Assembly: GCF_964036635.1 (NCBI RefSeq) | Contig: NZ_OZ038524.1 | Location: 2,299,001-2,363,000, forward strand | Source: Tenacibaculum dicentrarchi | Lineage (GTDB): Bacteria; Bacteroidota; Bacteroidia; Flavobacteriales; Flavobacteriaceae | Direction of reading: 5' to 3' | Length of the DNA stretch: 64,000 nucleotides | In this document: positions 53,995-62,466 of the stretch, piece by piece | Layout of the letters: the number at the start of each line of letters is the position of its first letter | Position numbering within the stretch: the first letter of the stretch is position 1 | The notes under the pieces: generated by a model | Databases searched by the model: none | The model's input: the letters and a program-made list of their open reading frames with translations, nothing else | Told to the model about the DNA's origin: nothing | Translations under genes and position numbers: made by a program

Positions 53995-54060
53995 GAAATC
54001 GCATTCTGAATTGCTGTATTTTTCCTGTTGATGCGATGCTGAAATAAATTCAGCATGACC
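53995..54060 (-). repeat. Interspersed palindromic repeat R2, left-half copy
   Basis: On the minus strand: GTCATGCTGAATTTATTTCAGCATCG, CATCAACAGGAAAAATAC, CAATTCAGAATGCGA, matching the left half of the 42.2-kb copy with few changes; ATGCTGAA/TTCAGCAT is kept while the 5-nt loop differs. It stands just beyond the stop of the DPP III-like gene. Confidence 0.8.
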
Positions 54061-54075
54061 ATAATTTAGTCTTTT

Positions 54076-56136
54076 TTAATTTTTAACAGGTAAAAAACTA
54101 TGATTTTTAGCATAAAACTTCATTTGCTCTTCAAAGGTTTTAGGCTGAGTAACTTTTACATCGGTAATACTACCTTTTGCATCGGTTATCGGTACTAAAA
54201 CAGGGTTTACAAAACCGCTATAAGGCGCAGAAGTAAATTGTTTATTACGCTCTAAAACTTCCTTGTGTAATGCCTGATCTACTTTAACACCATATCCTTC
54301 AACCAAGGCTTTTGCGGCATCAAAATCTCCTTCTGATTTAATTCGTTGCGCTTCTTTTAACAAACGACCGAAAATTTCACGAAGTTTCATATAATCATGT
54401 ACAACAAAATAGGTTTTACCATCTTTGGTTACTTTTTCAATAACATTGTCTTTTTTTCCTTGTTCAAAAGCCCAAGCCGAAACCCATTGACGGTTTACCA
54501 TGTGGTCTTCTTCAATATCATCGCCTAATTTAATACGGATTAATTGCGCCATTAAACCATTTCTAATATACCCATCGTAAGCTGCTTTCCCTACTTCTTT
54601 CCAGTCAGAAACCAAGCCTAATTCTTGTAATTTAGGATCCATTAAATAATACAATCCTACTAAATCAGCCCTTCCTTCTTCCATGGTCGATGCGTAATTT
54701 TTTAAGGTTTCTTTTGGTTGCCCAATTCCTTTATTTATCTGCCCAGAAGCATGCCCGATTACCTCATGTAAAGCGGTGTGTAATTTATCGGCTAATTTAC
54801 CGTGTGCAAGCTCTAAAGCTACTTCTTCTTTACTGTAAGCAAATTCTTTTAACCTTCCTGAACCCCCTGCATTTCCATAAGCGCCAATAATATTTCCTAA
54901 CGAAACTGACTTTGAACCATGCTGCTGACGAATCCAATTATTGTTTGGTAAATTTACCCCGATTGGCGTACTTGGCGAAGCGTCTCCTGCCTCTCCCGCT
55001 ACATTTACGGTTTTATAAGACACTCCTACTACATTTTGTTTTTTATGTGCTGGCGATAAAGGCGCATTATCTTCAAACCATTGTGCGTTTTCAGATAAAA
55101 CCTTCATCTTTTTAGACATGTCAAAATCTTTTATTTGCACCACCGTTTCGTACGAACCTCTATATCCTTTTGGGTCATTATATACTTCGATAAAACCATT
55201 TATCCAATCAATATTTCCTTCTGTAGATGTTGCCCAAGCAATGCAATATTCATCCCAAACATCTAAACTTCCTGTTTTATAATACTCCATTAACAAGCCT
55301 AAAGCCTTTGCTTGTTTTTGATTTTCGGCAACTTCTTTTGCTTTGTCTAGCCAAAAAATAATAGTGTCAATTGCGCCACCGTACATTCCACACGATTTCC
55401 ATACTTTTTCTACTAATTTTCCGTTTTCACGAACTAATTTCGAGTTTAAACCTGCTTCTATTGGCTTACTAGCGTCTTTTCCTTTGTATGCTGTTTTGTA
55501 AAAAGCTTCAACCTCTTTACTGGTAATATCTGCTCCGTAAAAATTAATTGCCGATGCCAAAACATTATCGACACCTGCTTTTTTGTTTACTTTTTTAGCG
55601 TCTTTATCATTAAAAATAACCTCTAAAGCTTCTTCGGATAAATTTGCTTTTGTTTGCTTTAATAAATCTGCTAAATATTCTTTAGAAAAATCAGGTTTAA
55701 TTTTATCGTTCGAATAATGATGATGAATTCCGTTCGAAAACCAAACACGTTTTAAATAGGTCGTAAATTTTTTAAAATCTTCACTGTTTTTATCGCCTGA
55801 AAAATTAGTATTAATATGCTCTAAAGCTTTTCTAATTTCAAGATTGTGACGGTAATTTTGATCCCACATAATATCTCGCCCTGCCAAACCTGCTTGGGTT
55901 AAATAATACACCAACTTTTTTTCTTTTAAGGTTAGTGCTTCAAATCCTGGAATTTGATACCTCAACACTTTAATGTCGGCAAATTGCTCTACCTCATAGT
56001 TAAATTTTAAAACATCAGAAACTTCTTTCTTTACCTCTTTACTTACTGCTTCTTTGGCATCTTTTTTAGCATCTAGTCCACAAGAAACCAATACGCTAAC
56101 CGCTGCGGCAGTACAAAGTATTTGTTTGATTTTCAT
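54076..56136 (-). CDS. Dipeptidyl peptidase III-like metallopeptidase (M49), lipoprotein
   Basis: 686 residues. Lipobox 'VLVSCG' gives lipidated Cys19, so the enzyme is exported and membrane-bound. The zinc motif is HEXXGH, 'HEVIGH' at 457-462 (the six-residue M49 form), and the second motif 'EEGRAD' at 486-491 supplies the glutamate ligand. Other M49 members cut dipeptides from peptide N-termini; flavobacterial proteins of this class presumably use imported or periplasmic peptides. ATG 56136; R2 left-half copy lies 16 nt beyond the stop. Confidence 0.92.
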   Translation of the reverse strand: MKIKQILCTAAAVSVLVSCGLDAKKDAKEAVSKEVKKEVSDVLKFNYEVEQFADIKVLRYQIPGFEALTLKEKKLVYYLTQAGLAGRDIMWDQNYRHNLEIRKALEHINTNFSGDKNSEDFKKFTTYLKRVWFSNGIHHHYSNDKIKPDFSKEYLADLLKQTKANLSEEALEVIFNDKDAKKVNKKAGVDNVLASAINFYGADITSKEVEAFYKTAYKGKDASKPIEAGLNSKLVRENGKLVEKVWKSCGMYGGAIDTIIFWLDKAKEVAENQKQAKALGLLMEYYKTGSLDVWDEYCIAWATSTEGNIDWINGFIEVYNDPKGYRGSYETVVQIKDFDMSKKMKVLSENAQWFEDNAPLSPAHKKQNVVGVSYKTVNVAGEAGDASPSTPIGVNLPNNNWIRQQHGSKSVSLGNIIGAYGNAGGSGRLKEFAYSKEEVALELAHGKLADKLHTALHEVIGHASGQINKGIGQPKETLKNYASTMEEGRADLVGLYYLMDPKLQELGLVSDWKEVGKAAYDGYIRNGLMAQLIRIKLGDDIEEDHMVNRQWVSAWAFEQGKKDNVIEKVTKDGKTYFVVHDYMKLREIFGRLLKEAQRIKSEGDFDAAKALVEGYGVKVDQALHKEVLERNKQFTSAPYSGFVNPVLVPITDAKGSITDVKVTQPKTFEEQMKFYAKNHSFLPVKN

Positions 56137-56180
56137 TTTTATGATTTTAAATTGTTTTTCTGCCGATAAAGATACAAATT

Positions 56181-56741
56181 TTAAAATTTAGGATGCTTAA
56201 AACAATTTGTTGTATGGTCATTAACCATGCCTATTGCCTGCATATAAGCATACATTATTGTGTCGCCTACAAACTTAAATCCACGCTTTTTTAAATTCGT
56301 TGAAATTTGTGTTGACAAAACCGTTTTAACAGGTGTTTCGGCAGTTGTTTTAAAGTTATTATAAATCGGTTTTCCTTGTACAAAACTCCAAATATAGGTT
56401 GAAAAAGACCCAAACTCTTTTTGAATTTCTATAAAAAGTTTGGCATTTAAAATAGCCGATTTAATTTTTAGTCGATGTCTTATAATTCCTTTATTTTGAA
56501 GTAGTTCTTGGTATTTATCTTCATCGTAATTGGCAATTTTAGTGTAATCAAAATTATCGAAAGCGAGGCGGAAATTTTCTCGTTTCTTTAATATCGTAAT
56601 CCAACTTAAACCCGCTTGAAAACTTTCTAAAATTAAAAACTCAAACAAAACGGCATCATCATATACGGGAACTCCCCACTCAGTATCGTGGTATTTTATA
56701 TAGGATAAATCATCTGTAACCCATGAACATCTTTTTTTCAT
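56181..56741 (-). CDS. tag: DNA-3-methyladenine glycosylase I
   Basis: Base-excision enzyme that removes 3-methyladenine. 186 residues; the zinc-binding Cys/His pair at the N-terminus ('KRCSWV', 'YHDTEWGVPVYDD') is present, the catalytic-pocket Glu lies in 'EFLILESFQAGLSW', and the Tag landmarks 'ILKKRENFRLAFDNFDY' and 'NKGIIRHRLKIKSAI' follow. The terminal 'NCFKHPKF' holds the remaining zinc ligands (Cys, His). ATG 56741. Just upstream is R1 copy 5. Confidence 0.95.
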   Translation of the reverse strand: MKKRCSWVTDDLSYIKYHDTEWGVPVYDDAVLFEFLILESFQAGLSWITILKKRENFRLAFDNFDYTKIANYDEDKYQELLQNKGIIRHRLKIKSAILNAKLFIEIQKEFGSFSTYIWSFVQGKPIYNNFKTTAETPVKTVLSTQISTNLKKRGFKFVGDTIMYAYMQAIGMVNDHTTNCFKHPKF

Positions 56742-56836
56742 TTTTGATTTTTTTGATTCTGAAATGTACTATTTAAATAGCTTAAAAAAATATAAGTGTT
56801 CTACTTTTTTTATCAAAGCTAAAAATATGCTGATAA

Positions 56837-56921
56837 GCCTAGCCCCGATTGAGCAATTGTTTGAGCTCCTTTTTTGATTTTTTTCAAAAAAGAGCGAGTG
56901 CGGAAAGCGGGAAATAGCTCC
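56837..56921 (+). repeat. Interspersed element R1, copy 5 (candidate structured RNA)
   Basis: Shortest copy: CCTAGCCCCGATTG, then GCTCC-T6GA hairpin closed by TCAAAAAAG-AGC, GCGAGTGCGGAAAGCGGG and AAATAGCTCC. Outer arms are GAGC and GCTC here. It lies in the divergent gap (291 nt) between tag and sppA, about 85 nt before the sppA -7 box, so it is upstream of both genes; nothing else is seen in that gap except the promoter. Confidence 0.9.
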
Positions 56922-57002
56922 AAATAATTTTTATTTTTATACGGATAAAAAAGATAATGTTAAATCGGTTTTTTGTTAGATACTAAACTTAGCGTAAAAC
57001 TG

Positions 57003-57010
57003 TATATTTG
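57003..57010 (+). promoter_or_regulatory. -7 box for sppA
   Basis: TATATTTG 23 nt before the ATG. The nearest TTG upstream is too far (27 nt) to be a proper -33 box. Confidence 0.6.
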
Positions 57011-57032
57011 CTTAAAAAATTAATACTATTAT

Positions 57033-58790
57033 ATGAAATTTTTACGAAATTTACTCGCATCAATTACAGGCTTTTTTATCGCCATATTTTTACTATTTTT
57101 CTTCTTTATCGCCATTGCCGCCGTTGTAGGCTCAGGGATGGGTTCTGATGAAAAAATAGTGGTAAAATCGAATTCTGTTTTACAGTTAGACTTGGCGATG
57201 CCTATAAAAGATTATGCGCCAAAAGACGATAATCCGTTAGCAGAAGTCTTAGAATTAGCCGATGAAAAATTAGCCTTAAACAAGATTATAAATGCTATTG
57301 AAAATGCTAAAACCGATGCTAAAATTAAAGGAATTAGCATTAAAACAATAGGTGTAAATGCTGGTATTGCACAAACACAAGCGATTCGAAATAAAATTGA
57401 AGAATTTAAAGAAAGTGGAAAATTTGTATATGCTTATAATGATGTTTATACGCAAAAAAACTACTATTTAAGTTCGGTTGCCGATAGTATATTTTTAAAT
57501 CCTGTGGGCGCTATCGATTTTAAAGGATTATCAACAGAAATTTTATATTATAAAGATTTTGAAGATAAATTTGGCGTTAAAATGGAAGTTATTCGTCACG
57601 GAAAATACAAAAGTGCGGTAGAGCCGTATTTATTAAACGAAATGAGTGATGCCAACCGTGAGCAAACTACGTCTCTTTTAAAATCTATTTGGTCGGAAAT
57701 TACAGCAGATGTTTCTAAAAGTAGAAATATTTCTGTTGAAAAATTAAATATTATTGCCGATAATGCCAATGGTAGAAATGCCGAATTAGCTAAAGAAAAT
57801 AAGTTAATTGATGCCATTATTTATGAAGATCAGTACAAAGAAAAATTAGCTATTAATACTGATAAAAAAGTACATACTATTTCTTTAGCTGATTATATAA
57901 AATCAGGAAAAGGACGCATTTCATCTTCGGCTAAAAATAAAATTGCCGTTATTTATGCGCAGGGAGAAATTAGATATGCCAAAGGAAATGAAAATATTAT
58001 TGGGCAAGAAGTTACCAATAAAGCCATTCGAAAAGCTCGTAAAGATAAAAATGTAAAAGCTATTGTATTGCGTGTAAATTCACCTGGTGGAAGCGCCTTA
58101 GCTTCTGAACTTATTTGGCGTGAATTAGAATTGGCGAAAAAAGAAAAACCTTTAGTGGTTTCTATGGGGAATTTAGCCGCTTCGGGTGGTTATTATATTG
58201 CTTGTAATGCCGATAAAATTATTGCTGAACCTACAACTATTACAGGTTCTATTGGTGTTTTTGGAGCAGTTCCTAACTTTCATAAATTAGCAGGTTTTAT
58301 GGGGATTAACGCTGAGCAGGTATCTACAAATAGTAACCCTAATTACAGTGTTTTTGAGCCGATAAATGACAAGTTTTATAATGTTACCAAACAAGGTGTT
58401 GAGCATATTTATACCGTTTTTGTAAACCGTGTTGCTGCAGGAAGAAATATGACTTTTGAGCAAGTAAATAACGTGGCTCAAGGACGTGTTTGGACAGGTA
58501 AACAAGCTGTTGAAAATGGTTTGGTTGACCAACTTGGTAACTTAAATGATGCCATTGCTGTTGCTGCAAATTTAGCCGAAATTGAAAGCTATAGAGTACG
58601 TAATTACCCTGTTTACAAAAAAGATTTTAAAGAAACTTTTAACCTTTCTCTTTTTACTAAAGCATCAAAAGAAGATATTTTAAAAGAAGCTTTAGGTGAT
58701 GAAAATTATGAGTTATACAATAACATTAATGAGCTAAAAAAATTAGAAGGAATTCAGGCGAGAATGCCGTATATTCTTCAGATAAAATAA
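57033..58790 (+). CDS. sppA: Signal peptide peptidase SppA, 67-kDa type
   Basis: A tandem-domain Ser/Lys protease that degrades cleaved signal peptides, held in the inner membrane by an N-terminal helix (residues 11-33). Catalytic Lys193 lies in 'GKYKSAVEPYL' (first domain), catalytic Ser384 in 'GNLAASGGYYIA' (second domain). 'VLRVNSPGGSALASE' precedes the Ser. 585 residues, the long E. coli type rather than the short form. Single gene; terminator shared with the convergent metK. Confidence 0.96.
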   Translation: MKFLRNLLASITGFFIAIFLLFFFFIAIAAVVGSGMGSDEKIVVKSNSVLQLDLAMPIKDYAPKDDNPLAEVLELADEKLALNKIINAIENAKTDAKIKGISIKTIGVNAGIAQTQAIRNKIEEFKESGKFVYAYNDVYTQKNYYLSSVADSIFLNPVGAIDFKGLSTEILYYKDFEDKFGVKMEVIRHGKYKSAVEPYLLNEMSDANREQTTSLLKSIWSEITADVSKSRNISVEKLNIIADNANGRNAELAKENKLIDAIIYEDQYKEKLAINTDKKVHTISLADYIKSGKGRISSSAKNKIAVIYAQGEIRYAKGNENIIGQEVTNKAIRKARKDKNVKAIVLRVNSPGGSALASELIWRELELAKKEKPLVVSMGNLAASGGYYIACNADKIIAEPTTITGSIGVFGAVPNFHKLAGFMGINAEQVSTNSNPNYSVFEPINDKFYNVTKQGVEHIYTVFVNRVAAGRNMTFEQVNNVAQGRVWTGKQAVENGLVDQLGNLNDAIAVAANLAEIESYRVRNYPVYKKDFKETFNLSLFTKASKEDILKEALGDENYELYNNINELKKLEGIQARMPYILQIK

Positions 58791-58810
58791 GTTTTTAGTA
58801 AATTTTATAA

Positions 58811-58845
58811 AAAAATCCTTGATACAAATTGTATCAAGGATTTTT
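58811..58845. terminator. Bidirectional terminator between sppA and metK
   Basis: A 15-bp stem (AAAAATCCTTGATAC / GTATCAAGGATTTTT, 58811-58825 / 58831-58845) around AAATT. Confidence 0.92.
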
Positions 58846-58880
58846 TATTATAAATATTTTAAAATAAAATTAGGGATTTA

Positions 58881-60137
58881 TTACAAACCGAAATTTTCTT
58901 TAATTACATCAACATAATCTAATTTTTCCCAAGTAAATGTTTCTACTTCTTGCGAAACAGTTTCGCCCATCGGGTTTGAAAAAGTTACTGTTTTAATTTC
59001 TGATTCTCTTCCCATATGCCCGTAAGCAGCAGTTTCAGAATAAATTGGCGTTCTTAATTTTAAACGTTGCTCGATAAAATAAGGACGCATATCAAAAATG
59101 CTTTCTACTATTTTACTGATTTCTCCGTCTGTTTTATCAACTGTTGAAGTTCCGTAAGTTTCTACATTAATGCTCGTTGGTTTTGCAACTCCAATAGCGT
59201 ATGAAACTTGTACTAAAACTTCTTTACATAATCCTGAAGCTACTAAATTCTTAGCAATATGACGTGTTGCATAGGCTCCAGAACGATCTACTTTCGATGG
59301 GTCTTTTCCTGAAAAAGCTCCACCTCCGTGTGCTCCTTTTCCTCCGTAAGTATCAACAATAATTTTACGCCCTGTTAAACCTGTATCTCCGTGAGGTCCT
59401 CCAATTACGAAAACACCTGTTGGGTTAATATGATAGGTTATATTATCAGTAAATAATTTTTGAATATTCGCTGGTAATTTTGCAACTACTCTTGGAATTA
59501 AAATAGAAACAATATCTTTTTTAATTTTAGCTAACATTACTGCATCATCGGCATCAAAATCATCGTGCTGTGTAGAAATTACAATGGCATCGATTCTTTG
59601 TGGCACGTTATCGTCAGAATATTCAATAGTTACTTGCGATTTTGCATCGGGACGTAAATAGGTAATATCTTTATTTTCTCTACGTAATTCAGCTAATTCG
59701 ATTAACAAACGGTGCGATAAATCTAAGGCTAACGGCATGTAATTTTGCGTTTCATCGGTTGCATAACCAAACATCATTCCTTGGTCTCCCGCTCCTTGAT
59801 CTTCAGGATTTGCTCTTACTACTCCTTGATTTATATCTGGAGATTGCTCATGAATTGCTGAAAAAACACCACAAGAACTACCATCGAACATATATTCGCT
59901 TTTGGTGTATCCTATTTTGTTAATTACATCACGTGCAATTTTTTGAACATCTAAATATGTTTTAGATTTTACTTCACCAGCTAAAACTACCTGTCCTGTG
60001 GTTACTAAAGTTTCACAAGCTACTTTTGATGCTTTATCAAAAGCTAAAAAATTATCTATTAAAGCATCAGAAATTTGATCTGCTACTTTATCTGGATGTC
60101 CTTCAGAAACACTTTCCGAAGTAAATAAATATGACAT
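58881..60137 (-). CDS. metK: S-adenosylmethionine synthetase
   Basis: Makes SAM from methionine and ATP. Family motifs in order: '[19 protein letters not shown]' at the N-terminus (with the Mg/ATP His-Pro-Asp-Lys), '[12 protein letters not shown]' in the active site, '[13 protein letters not shown]', '[16 protein letters not shown]', and the C-terminal 'IGVAKPTSI'. 418 residues. A SAM-II-like aptamer in its leader (60211-60277) suggests feedback by SAM on this gene's own expression. Confidence 0.98.
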   Translation of the reverse strand: MSYLFTSESVSEGHPDKVADQISDALIDNFLAFDKASKVACETLVTTGQVVLAGEVKSKTYLDVQKIARDVINKIGYTKSEYMFDGSSCGVFSAIHEQSPDINQGVVRANPEDQGAGDQGMMFGYATDETQNYMPLALDLSHRLLIELAELRRENKDITYLRPDAKSQVTIEYSDDNVPQRIDAIVISTQHDDFDADDAVMLAKIKKDIVSILIPRVVAKLPANIQKLFTDNITYHINPTGVFVIGGPHGDTGLTGRKIIVDTYGGKGAHGGGAFSGKDPSKVDRSGAYATRHIAKNLVASGLCKEVLVQVSYAIGVAKPTSINVETYGTSTVDKTDGEISKIVESIFDMRPYFIEQRLKLRTPIYSETAAYGHMGRESEIKTVTFSNPMGETVSQEVETFTWEKLDYVDVIKENFGL

Positions 60138-60210
60138 AAAACTGCTATTTTTTTAAATTAGAAAAAAGAAAAACTTGAGATTGCTTAAATAACTTAAAAG
60201 GAGTAGATAT

Positions 60211-60277
60211 TTACTGCTTTAGCTTTTTAGTATGAACTTGTGTTCAATGAGGTTGCAATCAGTCAAATTTTTCCTCG
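60211..60277 (-). promoter_or_regulatory. SAM-II-like riboswitch in the metK leader
   Basis: Read on the minus strand: P1 GAGG (60273-60276) pairs with CCTC (60249-60252); the L1 segment AATTTGACTGATTGCAA has the UUUG...UUGCA pattern of SAM-II; a hairpin TGAAC/GTTCA is inserted in the following loop; GCTAAAGCAGT (60213-60223) returns to pair ACTG with CAGT and GC with GC, as in the SAM-II pseudoknot. It begins just after the predicted metK transcription start. An SD-masking mechanism is not evident, since 70 nt separate it from the ATG. Confidence 0.75.
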
Positions 60278-60289
60278 AAAATTATGGGG

Positions 60290-60318
60290 CTAAGTTATTG
60301 ATTATTTTACACACACAA
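60290..60318 (-). promoter_or_regulatory. Promoter of metK
   Basis: On the minus strand TTG at 60318-60316 and TAACTTAG at 60297-60290 with 18 nt between; one mismatch to TAnnTTTG. Start near 60284, just before the riboswitch. Confidence 0.55.
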
Positions 60319-60405
60319 AAACAAACTTACAGCGAAATGAAAATCCGTTAAAAAACAAAATAGAAACTATTGATGTGATCATAATAAAAAGTAATTTTTG
60401 TAGAA

Positions 60406-60435
60406 TTGCATTGCTAAAATATTTGATTACTTTTG
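60406..60435 (+). promoter_or_regulatory. Promoter of trxA
   Basis: TTG at 60406-60408 and TACTTTTG at 60428-60435, spacing 19 nt; perfect match to the flavobacterial consensus. Confidence 0.8.
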
Positions 60436-60478
60436 TAGTATAATAAACAAGAAAATAACCTAATTAAAATATAAAAAA

Positions 60479-60796
60479 ATGGCATTAGAAATTACAGACG
60501 CAAACTTCGAAGAGTTAGTATTAAAATCAGACAAACCAGTATTAGTTGATTTCTGGGCAGCATGGTGTGGTCCTTGTAGAATGGTAGGTCCTATTGTTGA
60601 CGAAATTGGTAACGAATATGAAGGAAAAGCTGTTGTTGGTAAAGTTGATGTTGACAATAACCAAGAATTTGCGGCTAAATATGGTGTAAGAAATATTCCT
60701 ACTGTATTAGTATTTAAAAACGGTGAAGTTGTAGACAAACAAGTTGGTGCAGCTCCTAAAAAAGCATATACTGATAAAATTGATGCTGCTTTATAA
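60479..60796 (+). CDS. trxA: Thioredoxin
   Basis: The main cytoplasmic disulfide reductant. 105 residues with 'FWAAWCGPCRM' (Cys30 and Cys33, WCGPC), cis-Pro in 'NIPTVLVFKNG', and Lys in 'VGKVDVDN'. No signal peptide. Codon use is like that of highly expressed genes (GGT, GTT, GCT). Own perfect promoter and terminator. Confidence 0.97.
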   Translation: MALEITDANFEELVLKSDKPVLVDFWAAWCGPCRMVGPIVDEIGNEYEGKAVVGKVDVDNNQEFAAKYGVRNIPTVLVFKNGEVVDKQVGAAPKKAYTDKIDAAL

Positions 60797-60829
60797 GCCG
60801 TATTTTTTATAAGATATCATTAATATATT

Positions 60830-60862
60830 AAAAGGTTTGGCTATTTGTCAAACCTTTTTTTT
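60830..60862 (+). terminator. Terminator of trxA
   Basis: AAAAGGTTTG and CAAACCTTTT (60830-60839 / 60849-60858) followed by TTTT. The in-frame TTG for the next ORF (60837) falls inside this stem, so it is not used. Confidence 0.85.
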
Positions 60863-60875
60863 ATTTTCGAAAGAT

Positions 60876-61799
60876 ATGATTGATATCAAAACAATTTCTT
60901 CGGATATTAAAAACCTTGAATTACTTGCCAAGCAAGTCGTTGAAGGTTTTATTACAGGCATACACAAAAGTCCTTTTCATGGGTTTTCGGTAGAATTTTC
61001 GGAACATAAGCTATATAATAAAGGTGAAAGTACCCGTCATATAGATTGGAAGCTATTTGCTAAAACCGAAAAGCTATACATCAAAAAATATGAAGAAGAA
61101 ACCAATTTGAGGTGTCATATTATTATTGATAATTCGGCATCGATGCACTACCCTATTATTAAAAACCAAACAATCAACCACTTAAATAAAGTTAGTTTTT
61201 CGGCAGTTGCCGCAGCTTGCTTGATGGAAATTTTAAAAAAGCAACGAGATGCTGTTGGTTTGAGTATTTATTCGGATAGTTACGAATATTACGCACCCGA
61301 AAAAGGAAGCGAGCGTCATCATAAAATGTTATTGAATCAATTAGATAATTTATTAGTATCAACAAGTAAGACGAGTACAGAAACCTATCAATATTTACAT
61401 GAAATATCCGAAAAAATACATCGTCGTTCTTTGATCTTTTTATTTACCGATATGTTTCAGACTACAAAAAATGAAGAAGAATTATTTGACGCTTTACGAC
61501 ATTTAAAATTCAATAAACATGAGGTAATTTTGTTTCACACCTATGATAAAAAGACGGAATTGCTATTTAATTTTGATAATAGCCCCAAAAAATTTGTAGA
61601 TATTGAAACCGGGGAAGAAATAAATTTACATCCTGATAATATTCAAAAAAAATATACAGCATTTAGTAAATTACAACACAAAAACTTAAAAAACAAATGC
61701 TTACAATATAAAATAGATTACATTCCTGTTGATATAAACGAAGGTTTTGACAAAATATTAACCGCTTACTTGGTTAGTAGACAAAAAAAACATCAATAA
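60876..61799 (+). CDS. DUF58 domain protein (von Willebrand A-like)
   Basis: 307 residues from ATG 60876. The DUF58 signature 'YNKGESTRHIDWKLFAKT' near 48-65 (family: GDxxRxIDW) is followed by a VWA-like domain whose metal site shows as 'IIIDNSASM' near 85-93. DUF58 proteins usually pair with a MoxR AAA ATPase in Bat operons; no moxR is present here, so partners lie elsewhere. No signal or membrane segment. Between trxA and tRNA-Asp. Confidence 0.88.
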   Translation: MIDIKTISSDIKNLELLAKQVVEGFITGIHKSPFHGFSVEFSEHKLYNKGESTRHIDWKLFAKTEKLYIKKYEEETNLRCHIIIDNSASMHYPIIKNQTINHLNKVSFSAVAAACLMEILKKQRDAVGLSIYSDSYEYYAPEKGSERHHKMLLNQLDNLLVSTSKTSTETYQYLHEISEKIHRRSLIFLFTDMFQTTKNEEELFDALRHLKFNKHEVILFHTYDKKTELLFNFDNSPKKFVDIETGEEINLHPDNIQKKYTAFSKLQHKNLKNKCLQYKIDYIPVDINEGFDKILTAYLVSRQKKHQ

Positions 61800-61825
61800 T
61801 CTTTTTTCAATTAAGAAAAAGGTCT

Positions 61826-61833
61826 TATATTTG
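61826..61833 (+). promoter_or_regulatory. -7 box for tRNA-Asp
   Basis: TATATTTG, as for tRNA-Phe, 25 nt before the tRNA. The -33 region (around 61803) is T-rich without a clear TTG. Confidence 0.65.
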
Positions 61834-61857
61834 CACTCGCTTAGAGTAATTAGCAAC

Positions 61858-61931
61858 GGTCTGGTAGTTCAGCTGGTTAGAATACCTGCCTGTCACGCAG
61901 GGGGTCGCGGGTTCGAGTCCCGTCCAGACCG
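61858..61931 (+). tRNA. tRNA-Asp(GTC)
   Basis: 74-nt cloverleaf. Acceptor GGTCTGG pairs with CCAGACC (61924-61930), discriminator G61931. The anticodon stem CCTGC/GCAGG encloses CTGTCAC with anticodon GTC at 61892-61894. T arm GGGTTCGAGTCCC. CCA is not encoded. Confidence 0.97.
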
Positions 61932-61932
61932 C

Positions 61933-61965
61933 AAAAGCTTCTCATTTATTTGAGGAGCTTTTTCT
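61933..61965 (+). terminator. Terminator of tRNA-Asp
   Basis: AAAAGCTTCTC pairs with GAGGAGCTTTT (61933-61943 / from 61952) around ATTTATTT, followed by a T-run. Confidence 0.85.
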
Positions 61966-62091
61966 TTTTTATATAAATTTACCTTTAACTAATACAAACT
62001 CTTCAAAATAACATTACAATAATGTTATTAATACCTTTTTTTAATGTTATATTTTTTCATTAAAAAGGTTAAAAATAGCTAACAAACAACT

Positions 62092-62099
62092 TATCTTTG
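62092..62099 (+). promoter_or_regulatory. -7 box before the first roadblock array unit
   Basis: TATCTTTG; it overlaps an in-frame TTG at 62097, which shows that ATG 62124 is the true start of the next gene. The stretch 61966-62091 is A/T-rich with no other feature. Confidence 0.6.
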
Positions 62100-62123
62100 C
62101 TTACTTATTTAGATTTAATATCA

Positions 62124-62456
62124 ATGGATTTAAAAAAGTTACTGTCTCAAACAAATTCAAAAGCTATTTACCTTATTAATCAACAAGGCAATATTATCGA
62201 TTTCTACTCAAAAGAAAATAAAACAGCTACCTTAAATGAAAAAACAGCAGCCTTTAATATTGCTATTTTTAATATGAGTAGTCATTTTTTAAGCACTTTT
62301 TACAATGCTAAATTAAATGAAATTATATTAAAGGCTGACAATGAAAACATACTATTAATAAAGTATAATGAATATATTTTAGCTTTCTTATCTAATGAAA
62401 ACTTAAATACATCATTAATTGAATTAATTATAAAAAAGAATTTAACCACCACGTAA
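62124..62456 (+). CDS. Roadblock/LC7-like small protein, type A, copy 1
   Basis: 110 residues. The pattern 'AIYLINQQGNIIDFYS', a helix with 'FNMSSHFLSTFY', 'ENILLIKYNEYILAFLS' and a last helix fits a Roadblock/LC7 (Longin-like) fold, used elsewhere for dimeric GTPase-binding (MglB-like). The family call is from pattern, without an alignment. It is followed after 10 nt by the type B gene. A second copy at 63297 is about 70 percent identical by hand count. No Ras-like GTPase gene (MglA) is in the window. Confidence 0.65.
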   Translation: MDLKKLLSQTNSKAIYLINQQGNIIDFYSKENKTATLNEKTAAFNIAIFNMSSHFLSTFYNAKLNEIILKADNENILLIKYNEYILAFLSNENLNTSLIELIIKKNLTTT

Positions 62457-62466
62457 AATAAATCCA

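Noticed and set aside
60837..60875. TTG-initiated N-terminal extension of the DUF58 protein
   Set aside because: The stretch is the trxA terminator hairpin; ATG 60876 starts the conserved part.
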